64,000 nt of DNA from Mycolicibacterium grossiae (lineage in GTDB: Bacteria > Actinomycetota > Actinomycetes > Mycobacteriales > Mycobacteriaceae): the NCBI RefSeq assembly GCF_008329645.1, contig NZ_CP043474.1:1488001-1552000 (forward strand). Direction: 5' to 3'. The notes under the pieces were generated by a model. The model had not been told where the DNA came from, searched no databases, and saw nothing but the letters and a program-made list of their open reading frames with translations. Shown here one piece after another: positions 8,850 through 16,785 of this stretch. Every line of letters begins with the position of its first letter. Position 1 is the first letter of the stretch. Made by a program: the position numbers and the translations under genes.

Positions 8850-9878
8850 TCAGCGGAAGCGCACGTTCAGCGTCGCCAGGCCGAAGATCTTGCGGGCACC
8901 GGACTTCGCGGATACCAACAGGACGCCGGTCCGAGTCTCGGGGTCGAGGGACTTGACCCGGCCGCTGAACTCGATGTCGGCACCCTCCTTGGCCGGCACG
9001 ATGGCCGGCGCGGACAGCCGCACGGCGAAGCGCGTGGCCGCACCGGGATCGCCGGACCACGCTGAGGCGAAACCGGCGCCCAGGCCCATCGTGAGCATGC
9101 CGTGCGCGATGACGTCGGGCAGACCGGCCAGCTTGGCGAGGTCCTCGTCCCAGTGGATGGGGTTGGCGTCACCGGCGACACCGGAGTAATTGACGAGGTC
9201 GCCGCGGGACAGCCGGGCGTGCCGCACCGGCAACTCGTCGCCCACCCGGACGTCGTCGAACGACGGCGTGCCCGGGGAGCGGGCACCGGGATCGGCGATC
9301 GTCACCGCCGCCTCCGGGCGCACCTCCTTGGCGTAGGCGGCGTCCGCGTGCCCGATGTCGAGGATGTTCATGTCGTGCATCATCGCGTTCTGCACGGCCG
9401 CCTTGACGTCGGCGCCGATGTCCTCGGCGGTCACGCCGACCACGGTGGTGTGCAGCGTGTGCACGCGTTCACCGGCCGCGTCGGTGAACGTGTTGGTGAC
9501 GGTGATGAGGTCGCGGCCGGCGATGCGGCGCACCGAGGTGAGTTCGACGTCGATGACGAGTTCGTCGCCGGCGACGATCGGGCGGTGCTGTTCGAAGACC
9601 TCCTCGGTCTGCATGTAGGTGTCGTAGCCGACCACGATCTCCTCGAACATGCGGCGGTTGCACTGCATGCCCGGAGCCGACGTGAACGTCAGGGGAGCCA
9701 CCAGGTCCGGGTAGCCCAGCTCGCGGGCGGCGCCGACGTCCCAGTGCGCCGGGTGGTAGTCCTGCACGGCGCGGGCGTACTCGCGGAGCTTCTCGCGCCC
9801 GACGAGGTACGTGCCGTCCATCTGGTACCAGTGGCCGACCCGCGCTTCCAGCGGCGACGCGTCTGCTTCTGCGGTCAT
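8850..9878 (-). CDS. Fused HadA/HadB-type (3R)-hydroxyacyl-ACP dehydratase, double hot-dog
   Basis: The 342-residue protein holds two hot-dog domains. Residues about 15-165 are HadA-like (YLVGREKLREYARAVQDYH, LVAPLTF). Residues about 210-342 are HadB/MaoC-like and carry the hydratase-2 signature YSGVAGDANPIHWDEDLA, with the catalytic Asp and His, followed by IAHGMLTMG. It should dehydrate 3-hydroxyacyl thioesters on its own. Its 3' end is four bases from that of the convergent HadA-like gene. An upstream GTG at 9926 is in frame, but the ATG at 9878 has a GAAGAG sequence in front and gives a normal N-terminus. Confidence 0.9.
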   Translation of the reverse strand: MTAEADASPLEARVGHWYQMDGTYLVGREKLREYARAVQDYHPAHWDVGAARELGYPDLVAPLTFTSAPGMQCNRRMFEEIVVGYDTYMQTEEVFEQHRPIVAGDELVIDVELTSVRRIAGRDLITVTNTFTDAAGERVHTLHTTVVGVTAEDIGADVKAAVQNAMMHDMNILDIGHADAAYAKEVRPEAAVTIADPGARSPGTPSFDDVRVGDELPVRHARLSRGDLVNYSGVAGDANPIHWDEDLAKLAGLPDVIAHGMLTMGLGAGFASAWSGDPGAATRFAVRLSAPAIVPAKEGADIEFSGRVKSLDPETRTGVLLVSAKSGARKIFGLATLNVRFR

Positions 9879-9981
9879 GTGGGGCTCAACTCTTCCGTCG
9901 GCGGTCGGTTCGTGCCGACTCAGCACACTAACGCGCCCCCCGAACGGTGGGTCAATCCACGTCGGACCCGCTCGGCGGCGG

Positions 9982-10413
9982 TCAGAGGTCGTCGTCGGAG
10001 AAGTCCGCGGTGATCCACCGGTCCGGTCGGATCGTGAACAGCACGCTGGGAGCGTCGCCCATGCCGGCGACGAACGCGCGGCCGCCCTCCTCGCCGAGGT
10101 ACCGGATCGCGATGGACTCGCGCACCTCCCGCGGCGCCGGGTTGGCGGTGTCCACCACCGTTCCCTCGACGACGACGTACTGGTAGGGCGGCTCCTCGCG
10201 CTGCGCGACCAGCGTCACCACGCCCGCGTCCTCGATGAGTCGGGCCTTGCGGGAACCCGCGCCGGTGTTGACGAGGATGAGTCCATCGGCGGTGTACTCG
10301 TACCAGATCGGCACGCTCGCCGGCGGACGCCCGCCGGTGGCGGCCACGGACAGCACGCCGACGCGCACGTCTCGAAGGAAGGATTGCCGCTCGGTCTCCG
10401 AGAAGTGCCTCAT
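9982..10413 (-). CDS. Pyridoxamine 5'-phosphate oxidase-fold protein (flavin/F420 type)
   Basis: A 143-residue split-barrel protein: FLRDVRVGVLSVAATGGRPPASVPIWYEY at the N-terminus, then KARLIEDAGVVTLVAQ and VVVEGTVVD. Small actinobacterial members of this family bind FMN, F420 or haem, and most have no assigned substrate. It is a lone gene between a dehydratase and phoU on the same strand. Two other PNPOx-fold proteins occur in the window (41674 and 44880), each next to a different redox enzyme. Confidence 0.82.
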   Translation of the reverse strand: MRHFSETERQSFLRDVRVGVLSVAATGGRPPASVPIWYEYTADGLILVNTGAGSRKARLIEDAGVVTLVAQREEPPYQYVVVEGTVVDTANPAPREVRESIAIRYLGEEGGRAFVAGMGDAPSVLFTIRPDRWITADFSDDDL

Positions 10414-10463
10414 GCCCGGTCCGAACGTGGCCGGCGGCGACGCCTATTCCCGGCGACTCTGGC

Positions 10464-10513
10464 GATTTCGGCGCGCTTTGATGGTCCTCAGCGACGCCGA
10501 GCGCGCCGAAATC
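10464..10513. repeat. 14-bp perfect inverted repeat downstream of phoU
   Basis: GATTTCGGCGCGCT (10464-10477) and its exact complement AGCGCGCCGAAATC (10500-10513) are separated by 22 bases. The element lies between phoU and the PNPOx gene, both on the minus strand, so it may terminate phoU transcription. The GATTTCGGCG end resembles the ends of the 25-bp repeat family but the core differs. Confidence 0.6.
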
Positions 10514-10545
10514 ACACCGCGACGCCGGCCGGCCACCCCGGCGGA

Positions 10546-11199
10546 TCAGTCCGCGCTGTCCGGAGTCTCGCCCGTCGCCTGGAACACCACGCGCCGCCCG
10601 ATCTCGACCGCATGGTCGGCGAAGCGTTCGTAGAACCGACCGAGCAGTGTCACGTCGACCGCTGCCGCGACGCCGTGCGGCCATTGGCGATCCATCAGCA
10701 GCGTGAACAGATGGCGGTGCAGATCGTTCATCGCGTCGTCGTCGTGCCGGAGGCGAGCGGCCCGTTCCGGGTCGGCGGAGAGGACCACGTCCCGCGCAGC
10801 GTGGGCGAGGTCGACGGCCACGGTGCCCATCTCGGCGATGACGGCGCTGACGTCGTCGGCGAGCACCTGCGACGGGTGGCGCAACCGCGCGATCTTCGCG
10901 ACGTGCAGTGCCAGGCCGCCCATGCGTTCGGCGTCGGACACGTTGCGCAGCGTGCTGACGATGGCGCGCAATTCGCCGGCCACCGGTGCCTGCAGCGCCA
11001 GCAGGATGAAGGCGGCCTCCTCGAGAGCCGCCTTGCGCTCGACGAGGTCGTCGTGATCGGAGATGACGCGCTCGGCGATGCTCAGATCGGCGTGCAGCAG
11101 GCCGTCGGTCGCGCGCTCGATGGCCGTCGCCGCGAGCCCGCACATGTCGGCCAGTCCGGTCGTGAGGGCGTCGAGTCGATCGTGGTAGTCGGAGCGCAC
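10546..11199 (-). CDS. phoU: Phosphate signalling protein PhoU (PhoY type)
   Basis: The 217-residue all-helical protein has the two tandem three-helix PhoU repeats: [17 protein letters not shown] at the start, [27 protein letters not shown] in the first half and [23 protein letters not shown] in the second. The metal-cluster motifs ExxxD are present in SDAERMG and YERFADH. PhoU links the Pst phosphate transporter to the SenX3-RegX3 kinase and represses the phosphate-starvation response. No pst genes are nearby, as for mycobacterial phoY genes. The GTG at 11199 gives the standard MR-DYH start. Confidence 0.94.
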   Translation of the reverse strand: MRSDYHDRLDALTTGLADMCGLAATAIERATDGLLHADLSIAERVISDHDDLVERKAALEEAAFILLALQAPVAGELRAIVSTLRNVSDAERMGGLALHVAKIARLRHPSQVLADDVSAVIAEMGTVAVDLAHAARDVVLSADPERAARLRHDDDAMNDLHRHLFTLLMDRQWPHGVAAAVDVTLLGRFYERFADHAVEIGRRVVFQATGETPDSAD

Positions 11200-11327
11200 C
11201 CGTCAACGATAGGCCGTAGTGGCGGTGCGCCGCGTGCCCAGGTGATCGACGGGTGAACGTGTTCCAAGCGGCCGCAACGGGACTGGTGAGGAGGCCGTGC
11301 GCGATGGCTTTGGTGCGCCGCCGGCCA

Positions 11328-11969
11328 TCACGCCGTGACCGGTCCGCCGAGGCGGCCGTTGGTGGCATCGCGAATGGCGCGGTCGACCATGGCGAGTGCC
11401 TCGTCCTGGGTCACCTTCTCCTTGTCGAGGATCGCCCGGCGACCGACGTCCTCGTCGATGATGCGGAAGGCCGCGGTGACCGCTGCGGCGCAGAGCCGGG
11501 CGGTCAGGTCGTCGGCAGGCAGGCGGAGGCGGGCGGCGACGACCGGGACGAACTCGCGTTCCATCTCGTCGTGCACCATGAGGTAGGACGTCCGCAACGC
11601 GGGCTCGGTCACCGACAGGGTGGCGATCCGCAACGCGCTGACCTCGTCGGCGATCTCCTGCTCGGACAGGGGATGCGCGGCGGTGTAGGACGCCATGTGG
11701 TCGGCGAGCGACAGTTCGTCGGGCCAGCGGCGCGCGAGCGCGATGAAGCGGTGCGCCGACTGTGCGAGCACCGGTTCGACGCACGCCTCCTTGGAGCGGA
11801 AGTAGCGCCACACGGTCCTGGTGGACAGGCCCGCGGCCGCGGCGATGTCGTCGCCGGTGGTGTTGGCCACGCCACGGTCCCAGAACAGCGCACACGCGTG
11901 CCGTGAGACCTCGAGTCGTGCGCCGGCCTGCTTCGAGGTGGGTGGGGTCCGCCCGTCGTCGTCCGGGAT
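11328..11969 (-). CDS. TetR family regulator with non-canonical start or 5' frameshift
   Basis: The frame encodes a complete TetR helix-turn-helix only if it is extended upstream of the first GTG (11870). The first recognition helices read ARLEVSRHACALFWDRG, then DDIAAAAGLSTRTVWRYFRSKEA. Between the in-frame stop (11976-11978) and that GTG there is no ATG, GTG or TTG. An ATC codon at 11969 sits nine bases after GGAGG and would give 213 residues, a normal TetR length. Alternatively, one extra C in the CCC run near 11965 may have split a GTG-started gene. A 15-bp palindrome at 12009-12023 lies just upstream. Regulation target unknown. Confidence 0.75.
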   Translation of the reverse strand: MPDDDGRTPPTSKQAGARLEVSRHACALFWDRGVANTTGDDIAAAAGLSTRTVWRYFRSKEACVEPVLAQSAHRFIALARRWPDELSLADHMASYTAAHPLSEQEIADEVSALRIATLSVTEPALRTSYLMVHDEMEREFVPVVAARLRLPADDLTARLCAAAVTAAFRIIDEDVGRRAILDKEKVTQDEALAMVDRAIRDATNGRLGGPVTA

Positions 11970-12008
11970 GGCCGCTCACCTCCTCCCCGCCTCGACCTGC
12001 AGTCATCT

Positions 12009-12023
12009 TGTCACTTAGTGACA
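12009..12023. promoter_or_regulatory. Palindrome TGTCACTTAGTGACA, likely TetR operator
   Basis: The 15-bp sequence has perfect 7-bp arms around a single central T. It lies about 40 bases upstream of the TetR coding region that starts near 11969. It has the same TGTCA-N5-TGACA frame as the larger palindrome at 38113-38139 beside another TetR gene. Confidence 0.55.
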
Positions 12024-12061
12024 GAGGCGGTCAAGCGTGGCCGCCGGCCCCGGTCGGAGGG

Positions 12062-12481
12062 TCAGCCCGTGAGTTCGCCCATCCAGACGCGGTCGGTGGC
12101 GTCGTCGAAGACGACAACGGCCAGCGAGGCGTCCTCGGCGTGGTGCACGGACGCGGTCAACGTCGCCGGTACCGGCGTGCCACCGGAGTGGACCAGGGTG
12201 ACCAGGCGGCGGACCGCTCCGTCGAGCCACGCCATCGGATCCGAGGCGTCGGCGGCCTCGGCGACCACGGCGGCCAACGGCTCGCCGGCGACCGCCCGTC
12301 CCAGCAGCGCCGACAGCGCCGCGTTGGCGTCGACGATCACCCCACCATCGGCCACGATCGCCACGGGCACGGGGAAGCGGCCGATCAGCGACGCTGCGGA
12401 CATCGCCCGAAGTGCCGCGGCCGGCGCGGGCCGTGCGGCGCCGGATTCGTCGCGATCGTCGACCTCGGGACCGCTCATCAT
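12062..12481 (-). CDS. Small PAS-domain-like protein
   Basis: A 139-residue protein. Residues about 30-130 look like a PAS sensor fold (FPVPVAIVADGGVIVDANAALSALLGR, then VPATLTASVHHAEDASLAVVVFDDATD). No kinase, GGDEF or DNA-binding domain is attached. It may sense a small molecule or redox state and act on another protein. The ATG at 12481 has GAGGAGG seven bases upstream and is preferred to the GTG six bases earlier. It is followed on the same strand by the TetR operator region. Assignment rests on pattern only. Confidence 0.62.
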   Translation of the reverse strand: MMSGPEVDDRDESGAARPAPAAALRAMSAASLIGRFPVPVAIVADGGVIVDANAALSALLGRAVAGEPLAAVVAEAADASDPMAWLDGAVRRLVTLVHSGGTPVPATLTASVHHAEDASLAVVVFDDATDRVWMGELTG

Positions 12482-12586
12482 GGACACCTCCTCGCCATCG
12501 GTCTCCGTGATCGGTCGGGCGTGCCCGACGATTCCGAACGAGGTCGACGCGAACTGTGATGACCGCCACGACGCGGCGCGGCCGGC

Positions 12587-13273
12587 TCAGCCCTCGGGCA
12601 GCGCGGCGAGTCCGGCGACGACGCCGGTGAGGGAGGCCGCGGTCACCGTCGCCTCGCCGAAGACCGGTGAGGGCACGCCTTCGAGCCGGGGACACCATCC
12701 GGTGGTGCAGCCGACGCGGCGGGCGCCGTAGACGTCCCAGGAGTGCACGGCGACCAGCGCCATGCGCTCGATCGGCACGTCGGCCCGCTGGGCGGCCAGC
12801 CGGTAGGGCTCCGGCGACGGCTTCCAGGCGCGGGCGTCCTCGATCGAGACGACGTCCTCGACGTCGCCGGCGATGCCCGCACGGTCGAGGAAGCCGCGCG
12901 TCGACGATGCCGCGCCGTTGGACACCGTGATGACGCGGAACCCTGCCTCCCGCGCAGCGCGGACGGCGTCCACGGCGTCGGGTTGCGGCGTGAGCTGCGT
13001 GAAACCGGTGACCGCGTGCTGGACGTCGTCGTCGGACAGCACGTCGACGGTCTCGGCCCGCAGCGCCGACGCGGCGACGGCGGCGAAGGGCTGGAAGTCG
13101 CCGGCCGCGGTGAGAGCCATGCCGTCGCGCAGCAGCCGGATGAACCAGCGGTGCAGCAGATCGGCGGGTTGCCCGAGCTGCTCGAGTCGTGCACCGACGA
13201 CCTCCAGCGATGCGAGTGTCTCGATGACGTCGAAGGCGATCACCTCGGGCCGCAGGCCGGATACGTCGGTCAC
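12587..13273 (-). CDS. HAD-type hydrolase (haloacid dehalogenase type II-like)
   Basis: 228 residues with the HAD motifs in order. Motif I is IAFDVIETL, with the nucleophile Asp. Motif II is ITVSNGA. Motif III is the Lys in EDARAWKPSPEPY. A motif IV-like stretch is LVAVHSWDVYGARRVG. This is the pattern of L-2-haloacid dehalogenases (FDVYGTL in most), with Ile-Glu replacing Tyr-Gly after the nucleophile, so the substrate may differ. The open frame continues far upstream, but the GTG at 13273 gives the family start. It diverges from the FNT channel gene at 13380. Confidence 0.83.
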   Translation of the reverse strand: MTDVSGLRPEVIAFDVIETLASLEVVGARLEQLGQPADLLHRWFIRLLRDGMALTAAGDFQPFAAVAASALRAETVDVLSDDDVQHAVTGFTQLTPQPDAVDAVRAAREAGFRVITVSNGAASSTRGFLDRAGIAGDVEDVVSIEDARAWKPSPEPYRLAAQRADVPIERMALVAVHSWDVYGARRVGCTTGWCPRLEGVPSPVFGEATVTAASLTGVVAGLAALPEG

Positions 13274-13379
13274 CGCAGCGCGGTACCCCGAACGGGCGAG
13301 GCTTACCCGGCCTCGTTTGCGGGTATGACGGCCGTCCTTCAACAACGGAAAGCCTTCACGCATCGGAAAGGTGGTCGGC

Positions 13380-14198
13380 GTGAGCCCAGCGACGCAGCGC
13401 GACCTGGGCGACTCGGACAGTCCCATCGAGGACGCGCTCGAGGAGACCTTCAACCGGATGATCGACGAGGGCGCCCAGCGCCTGCACCGCGCCTGGCGCG
13501 AAGTCCTCGTCACGGGTTTCTTCGGTGGTACCGAAGTCGCCGTCGGCGTCCTGGCCTTCCTCGCGGTGCTGCAGGCGACGGGCAACCACCTGCTCGCGGG
13601 ACTCGCCTTCGCCATCGGCTTCCTCGCCCTGCTGCTCGGCCGCAGCGAGTTGTTCACCGAGGGCTTCCTGGTACCCGTCACCACCGTCGTGGCCAAGCGG
13701 GCGAGCATCCGGCAACTCCTCAAGCTGTGGGGCGGCACGCTGGCCGCCAACCTGATCGGCGGCTGGCTGATCATGTACCTCGTCGTGCGTGCCTTTCCCC
13801 GGCTGCACGACCAGATGATCGAATCCGCCGGTCACTTCGCGACCGCTCCGCTCTCGGGTGAGACCGCCGCGTTGGCGGTGCTGGGCGGGATGGTCATCAC
13901 CCTGATGACCCGCATGCAGCACGGCACCGACTCGGTGCCCGGCAAGATCGCCGCTGCGGTGGCGGGCGCGTTCCTGCTGGCGGGCCTGCAGATGTTCCAC
14001 TCCATCCTGGATTCGCTGCTGATCTTCGGCGCGCTGTCGACGGGCCGGGCCCCGTTCGGCTACGGCGACTGGGCGGTGTGGTTCGGGTACACGGTGACGC
14101 TGAACGTGGTGGGCGGCCTCGTCCTGGTGACCTTGCTCCGCCTCGTCCGCACGAAGGACCGCTTGAAGCAGGAGCGCGCCGAGGCGGAGCAAGAGTGA
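13380..14198 (+). CDS. Formate/nitrite transporter (FNT) family channel
   Basis: 272 residues with six membrane segments and a cytoplasmic N-terminus of about 40 residues. Segments include VTGFFGGTEVAVGVLAFLAV, HLLAGLAFAIGFLALLL, LWGGTLAANLIGGWLIMYLVV and VAGAFLLAGLQMFHSILDSLLIF. The LGRSELFTEGFLVPV stretch corresponds to the FNT region after the second segment. Members move formate, nitrite, hydrosulphide or acetate. The GTG at 13380 follows GGAAAGG by eight bases, so it is preferred to the GTG at 13371. Substrate is not predictable from neighbours. Confidence 0.87.
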   Translation: MSPATQRDLGDSDSPIEDALEETFNRMIDEGAQRLHRAWREVLVTGFFGGTEVAVGVLAFLAVLQATGNHLLAGLAFAIGFLALLLGRSELFTEGFLVPVTTVVAKRASIRQLLKLWGGTLAANLIGGWLIMYLVVRAFPRLHDQMIESAGHFATAPLSGETAALAVLGGMVITLMTRMQHGTDSVPGKIAAAVAGAFLLAGLQMFHSILDSLLIFGALSTGRAPFGYGDWAVWFGYTVTLNVVGGLVLVTLLRLVRTKDRLKQERAEAEQE

Positions 14199-14315
14199 CG
14201 GCCCGGAGTGCCCGATTCTGTGCATTCCCTAGGAGTCGTTTCGCCGAGCGCGCGTCGAGGTACCCCTGACTCGGGTTCGGAAGACACCGGACTGAGGAAC
14301 GAAGGAGTCGCTGAC

Positions 14316-14486
14316 ATGGGTATTGCCGACAAGGCCCAGAACAAGATCGATGACCTCGGCGGTCAGGCCAAGGAAGCGGCCGGAAGCGCCACCGGTGACA
14401 AGAGCACCGAGAACGAGGGCAAGATCGACCAGGCGAAGGCCAACCTGAAGGACGCCGGCGAGAAGATCAAGGACGCCTTCAAGTAA
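14316..14486 (+). CDS. CsbD-like stress protein
   Basis: A 56-residue, highly charged protein: MGIADKAQNKIDDLGGQAKE, then a repeated helical pattern rich in Lys, Asp, Glu and Ala. This is the CsbD family, small general-stress proteins of unknown mechanism, often under an alternative sigma factor. GAAGGAG precedes the ATG by about nine bases. A strong hairpin terminator follows at 14511-14542. Confidence 0.9.
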   Translation: MGIADKAQNKIDDLGGQAKEAAGSATGDKSTENEGKIDQAKANLKDAGEKIKDAFK

Positions 14487-14510
14487 GTCCGAGCGCCCGC
14501 CAGAACGCGT

Positions 14511-14542
14511 CGCGGCCCGCCACCTTCCGGTGGCGGGCCGCG
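14511..14542 (+). terminator. Hairpin terminator after the CsbD gene
   Basis: CGCGGCCCGCCACC pairs perfectly with GGTGGCGGGCCGCG across a four-base loop (TTCC), a 14-bp GC-rich stem 24 bases after the stop codon. There is no U-tract, which is common for mycobacterial terminators. Confidence 0.75.
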
Positions 14543-14624
14543 TTGCGTTCACATCCTCGCGCTTGCGGATGCGATTCCCCTCTGCGACGATACGTGACGT
14601 TTCACCTATCGAACGAGGAGCGTC

Positions 14625-15062
14625 GTGAGCGAAAACGTCGAGGCGGTCAAGCGGGCATACGAGACCGCCGAGAAGAAGGACCTCGAAGGGTGGATCGACG
14701 CGTTCACACCGGACGGCGTGTTCACGGACTTCTCCGTCGGTGCCCAGTACCGGGGTCGCGAGCTGGCCGACACCGTGCGCAACTACGGCACCGCGTTCTC
14801 CGACATGCACCGCGAGCTCTACCGGATCTACGAGGACGGAGACGTGGTGATCGTGCAGTTGGCGTTGCAGGGCACGCACGACGGGCCGCTCACGCTGCCC
14901 TTCGGGACGCTACCGCCGACCGGCAAGAAGATGGACGCGCCATGCTGCGACGTCTTCGAGATGCAGGACGGGAAGATCAAGCGATTCGACTGCTATCCCG
15001 AAGGATCCATCATCTTCGCCCAACTCGGTGTGCTGACTCACCTGGCCGACTCGCTCAGCTGA
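14625..15062 (+). CDS. NTF2-like/SnoaL-type protein
   Basis: 145 residues of the nuclear transport factor 2 fold: VKRAYETAEKKDLEGWIDAF, TPDGVFTDF, GRELADTVRNYGTAFSDMH and DVFEMQDGKIKRFDCY. SnoaL-type members are ester cyclases, hydratases or ligand-binding proteins, and the sequence alone does not separate them. GAGGAGCGTC precedes the GTG start. It stands 52 bases upstream of the ABC-F gene on the same strand and may be transcribed with it. Confidence 0.83.
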   Translation: MSENVEAVKRAYETAEKKDLEGWIDAFTPDGVFTDFSVGAQYRGRELADTVRNYGTAFSDMHRELYRIYEDGDVVIVQLALQGTHDGPLTLPFGTLPPTGKKMDAPCCDVFEMQDGKIKRFDCYPEGSIIFAQLGVLTHLADSLS

Positions 15063-15114
15063 TCGGCGCCGGTCGCACTGCGGCACCGGACGGCTGTGGT
15101 GCGACGATGGCACC

Positions 15115-16764
15115 ATGACCGCAACGCTCGTCGCCAAGAACGTGGCCGGCGGCTTCGCGCACCGCACGCTGTTCGAAGGCGTCGACCTGACCGTGGCTGC
15201 CGGTGACGTCGTCGGGGTCGTCGGCGCCAACGGCGCCGGCAAGAGCACGCTGCTGCGCATCCTGGCCGGCGACCTGCAACCGCTCGAGGGATCGGTCAGC
15301 CGCGCTCCGGCCGACGCCTTCGTCGGCTGGCTTCCGCAGGAACACGAGCGGGTTCCGGGCGAGACCGTCGCGGCGTACCTCGCGCGCCGCACCGGCTGCA
15401 CCGAGGCGACCCGGGCGATGGAGGCTGCTGCGGCAGCCCTCGCCGATCCGTCCGCTTCCAGCGCTGTGTCCACGGATTACGCGGCGGCGCTGGATCACTG
15501 GCTCGCCACCGGAGCGGCCGACCTCGACGAACGTCTGCCCGTCGTGCTCTCTGATCTCGGCTTCGACGTCGCGCACCCCGAGGCCACGCCCATGACGGCG
15601 CTGTCCGGCGGGCAGGCCGCGCGCGTCGGCCTGGCCGCGCTGCTACTCTCCCGCTTCGACGTCGTCCTCCTCGACGAACCGACCAACGACCTCGACCTCG
15701 ACGGGCTGGAACGGCTCGAGCAATTCGTGCGGGACCTCCGCGGCGGTGTCGTCCTCGTCAGCCACGACCGAGAGTTTCTGTCGCGCAGCGTGACTCACGT
15801 CCTGGAACTCGACCTCGCGCAGAACACGACGACCGTCTTCGGCGGCGGCTACGACTCCTACCTCGAGGAGCGCGAGGTCAACCGGCGGCACCGGCGACAG
15901 CAGTACGAGGAGTTCGCCGAGAAGAAGGCCGACCTGGTGGCCCGCGCGCGGACGCAACGCGAGTGGTCCAGCCACGGGGTGCGCAACGCCATCCGCAAGG
16001 CCCCCGACAACGACAAGCTACGGCGCCGGGCGGCGTCGGAGTCCAGTGAGAAGCAGGCCCAGAAGGTCCGGCAGATGGAGAGTCGGATTGCACGCCTCGA
16101 CGAGGTCGCAGAGCCCCGTAAGGAGTGGACGCTGCAGTTCGCCATCAAGGCCGCACCCCGATCGAGTGCCGTGGTCGCCACGCTCGACGGCGCCGTCGTC
16201 CGCCAGGGCGACTTCGTCCTCGGGCCGGTCTCGGTTCAGGTCGACGCGGGCGAACGCATCGGCATCACCGGTCCCAACGGGGCCGGCAAGTCGACGCTGC
16301 TGCGGATGCTGCTCGGCCGCCGCGCGCCCGACGAGGGCCGCGCGGGCCTCGGCGCAAGCGTCGAGATCGGCGAGATCGACCAGGCGCGAAGCCAATTCGT
16401 CGGTGAGGATCGGCTCGTCGACCGCTTCGAGCGGACGATGCCGACGTGGACGACGGCGGACGTGCGGACGCTGCTGGCCAAGTTCGGGCTCGGTGCCGAC
16501 CACGTGGAGCGCGCGGTCGACGACCTGTCACCGGGGGAGCGCACGCGCGCCGGTTTGGCGCTGCTGCAGGCACGGGGCACCAACGTCCTGGTCCTCGACG
16601 AACCCACCAACCACCTCGACCTGCCGGCCATCGAGCAGCTCGAGGCGGCCCTCGACGCCTACGACGGCGCACTGCTGCTGGTGACCCACGACCGGCGGAT
16701 GCTGGCCAACGTCCGGCTGGACCGCACGTGGCACGTCGCGAACGGGTGCGTCACGCAGCTGTGA
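15115..16764 (+). CDS. ABC-F family ATP-binding protein
   Basis: 549 residues with two ABC ATPase domains and no membrane segments. Domain 1 has GANGAGKSTLLR, LSGGQAARVGLA and LLDEPTNDLDLDG. Domain 2 has GPNGAGKSTLLR, LSPGERTRAGLA and LDEPTNHLDLPA. The linker (about residues 245-335) is rich in Arg, Lys and Glu (NRRHRRQQYEEFAEKKADLV), as in ABC-F proteins that act on the ribosome. Members either regulate translation or protect the ribosome from antibiotics such as macrolides; mycobacterial paralogs are often labelled macrolide transporters, but no membrane part exists here. Confidence 0.93.
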   Translation: MTATLVAKNVAGGFAHRTLFEGVDLTVAAGDVVGVVGANGAGKSTLLRILAGDLQPLEGSVSRAPADAFVGWLPQEHERVPGETVAAYLARRTGCTEATRAMEAAAAALADPSASSAVSTDYAAALDHWLATGAADLDERLPVVLSDLGFDVAHPEATPMTALSGGQAARVGLAALLLSRFDVVLLDEPTNDLDLDGLERLEQFVRDLRGGVVLVSHDREFLSRSVTHVLELDLAQNTTTVFGGGYDSYLEEREVNRRHRRQQYEEFAEKKADLVARARTQREWSSHGVRNAIRKAPDNDKLRRRAASESSEKQAQKVRQMESRIARLDEVAEPRKEWTLQFAIKAAPRSSAVVATLDGAVVRQGDFVLGPVSVQVDAGERIGITGPNGAGKSTLLRMLLGRRAPDEGRAGLGASVEIGEIDQARSQFVGEDRLVDRFERTMPTWTTADVRTLLAKFGLGADHVERAVDDLSPGERTRAGLALLQARGTNVLVLDEPTNHLDLPAIEQLEAALDAYDGALLLVTHDRRMLANVRLDRTWHVANGCVTQL

Positions 16765-16785
16765 GGGCGCCGTCGGACGTCGGGG

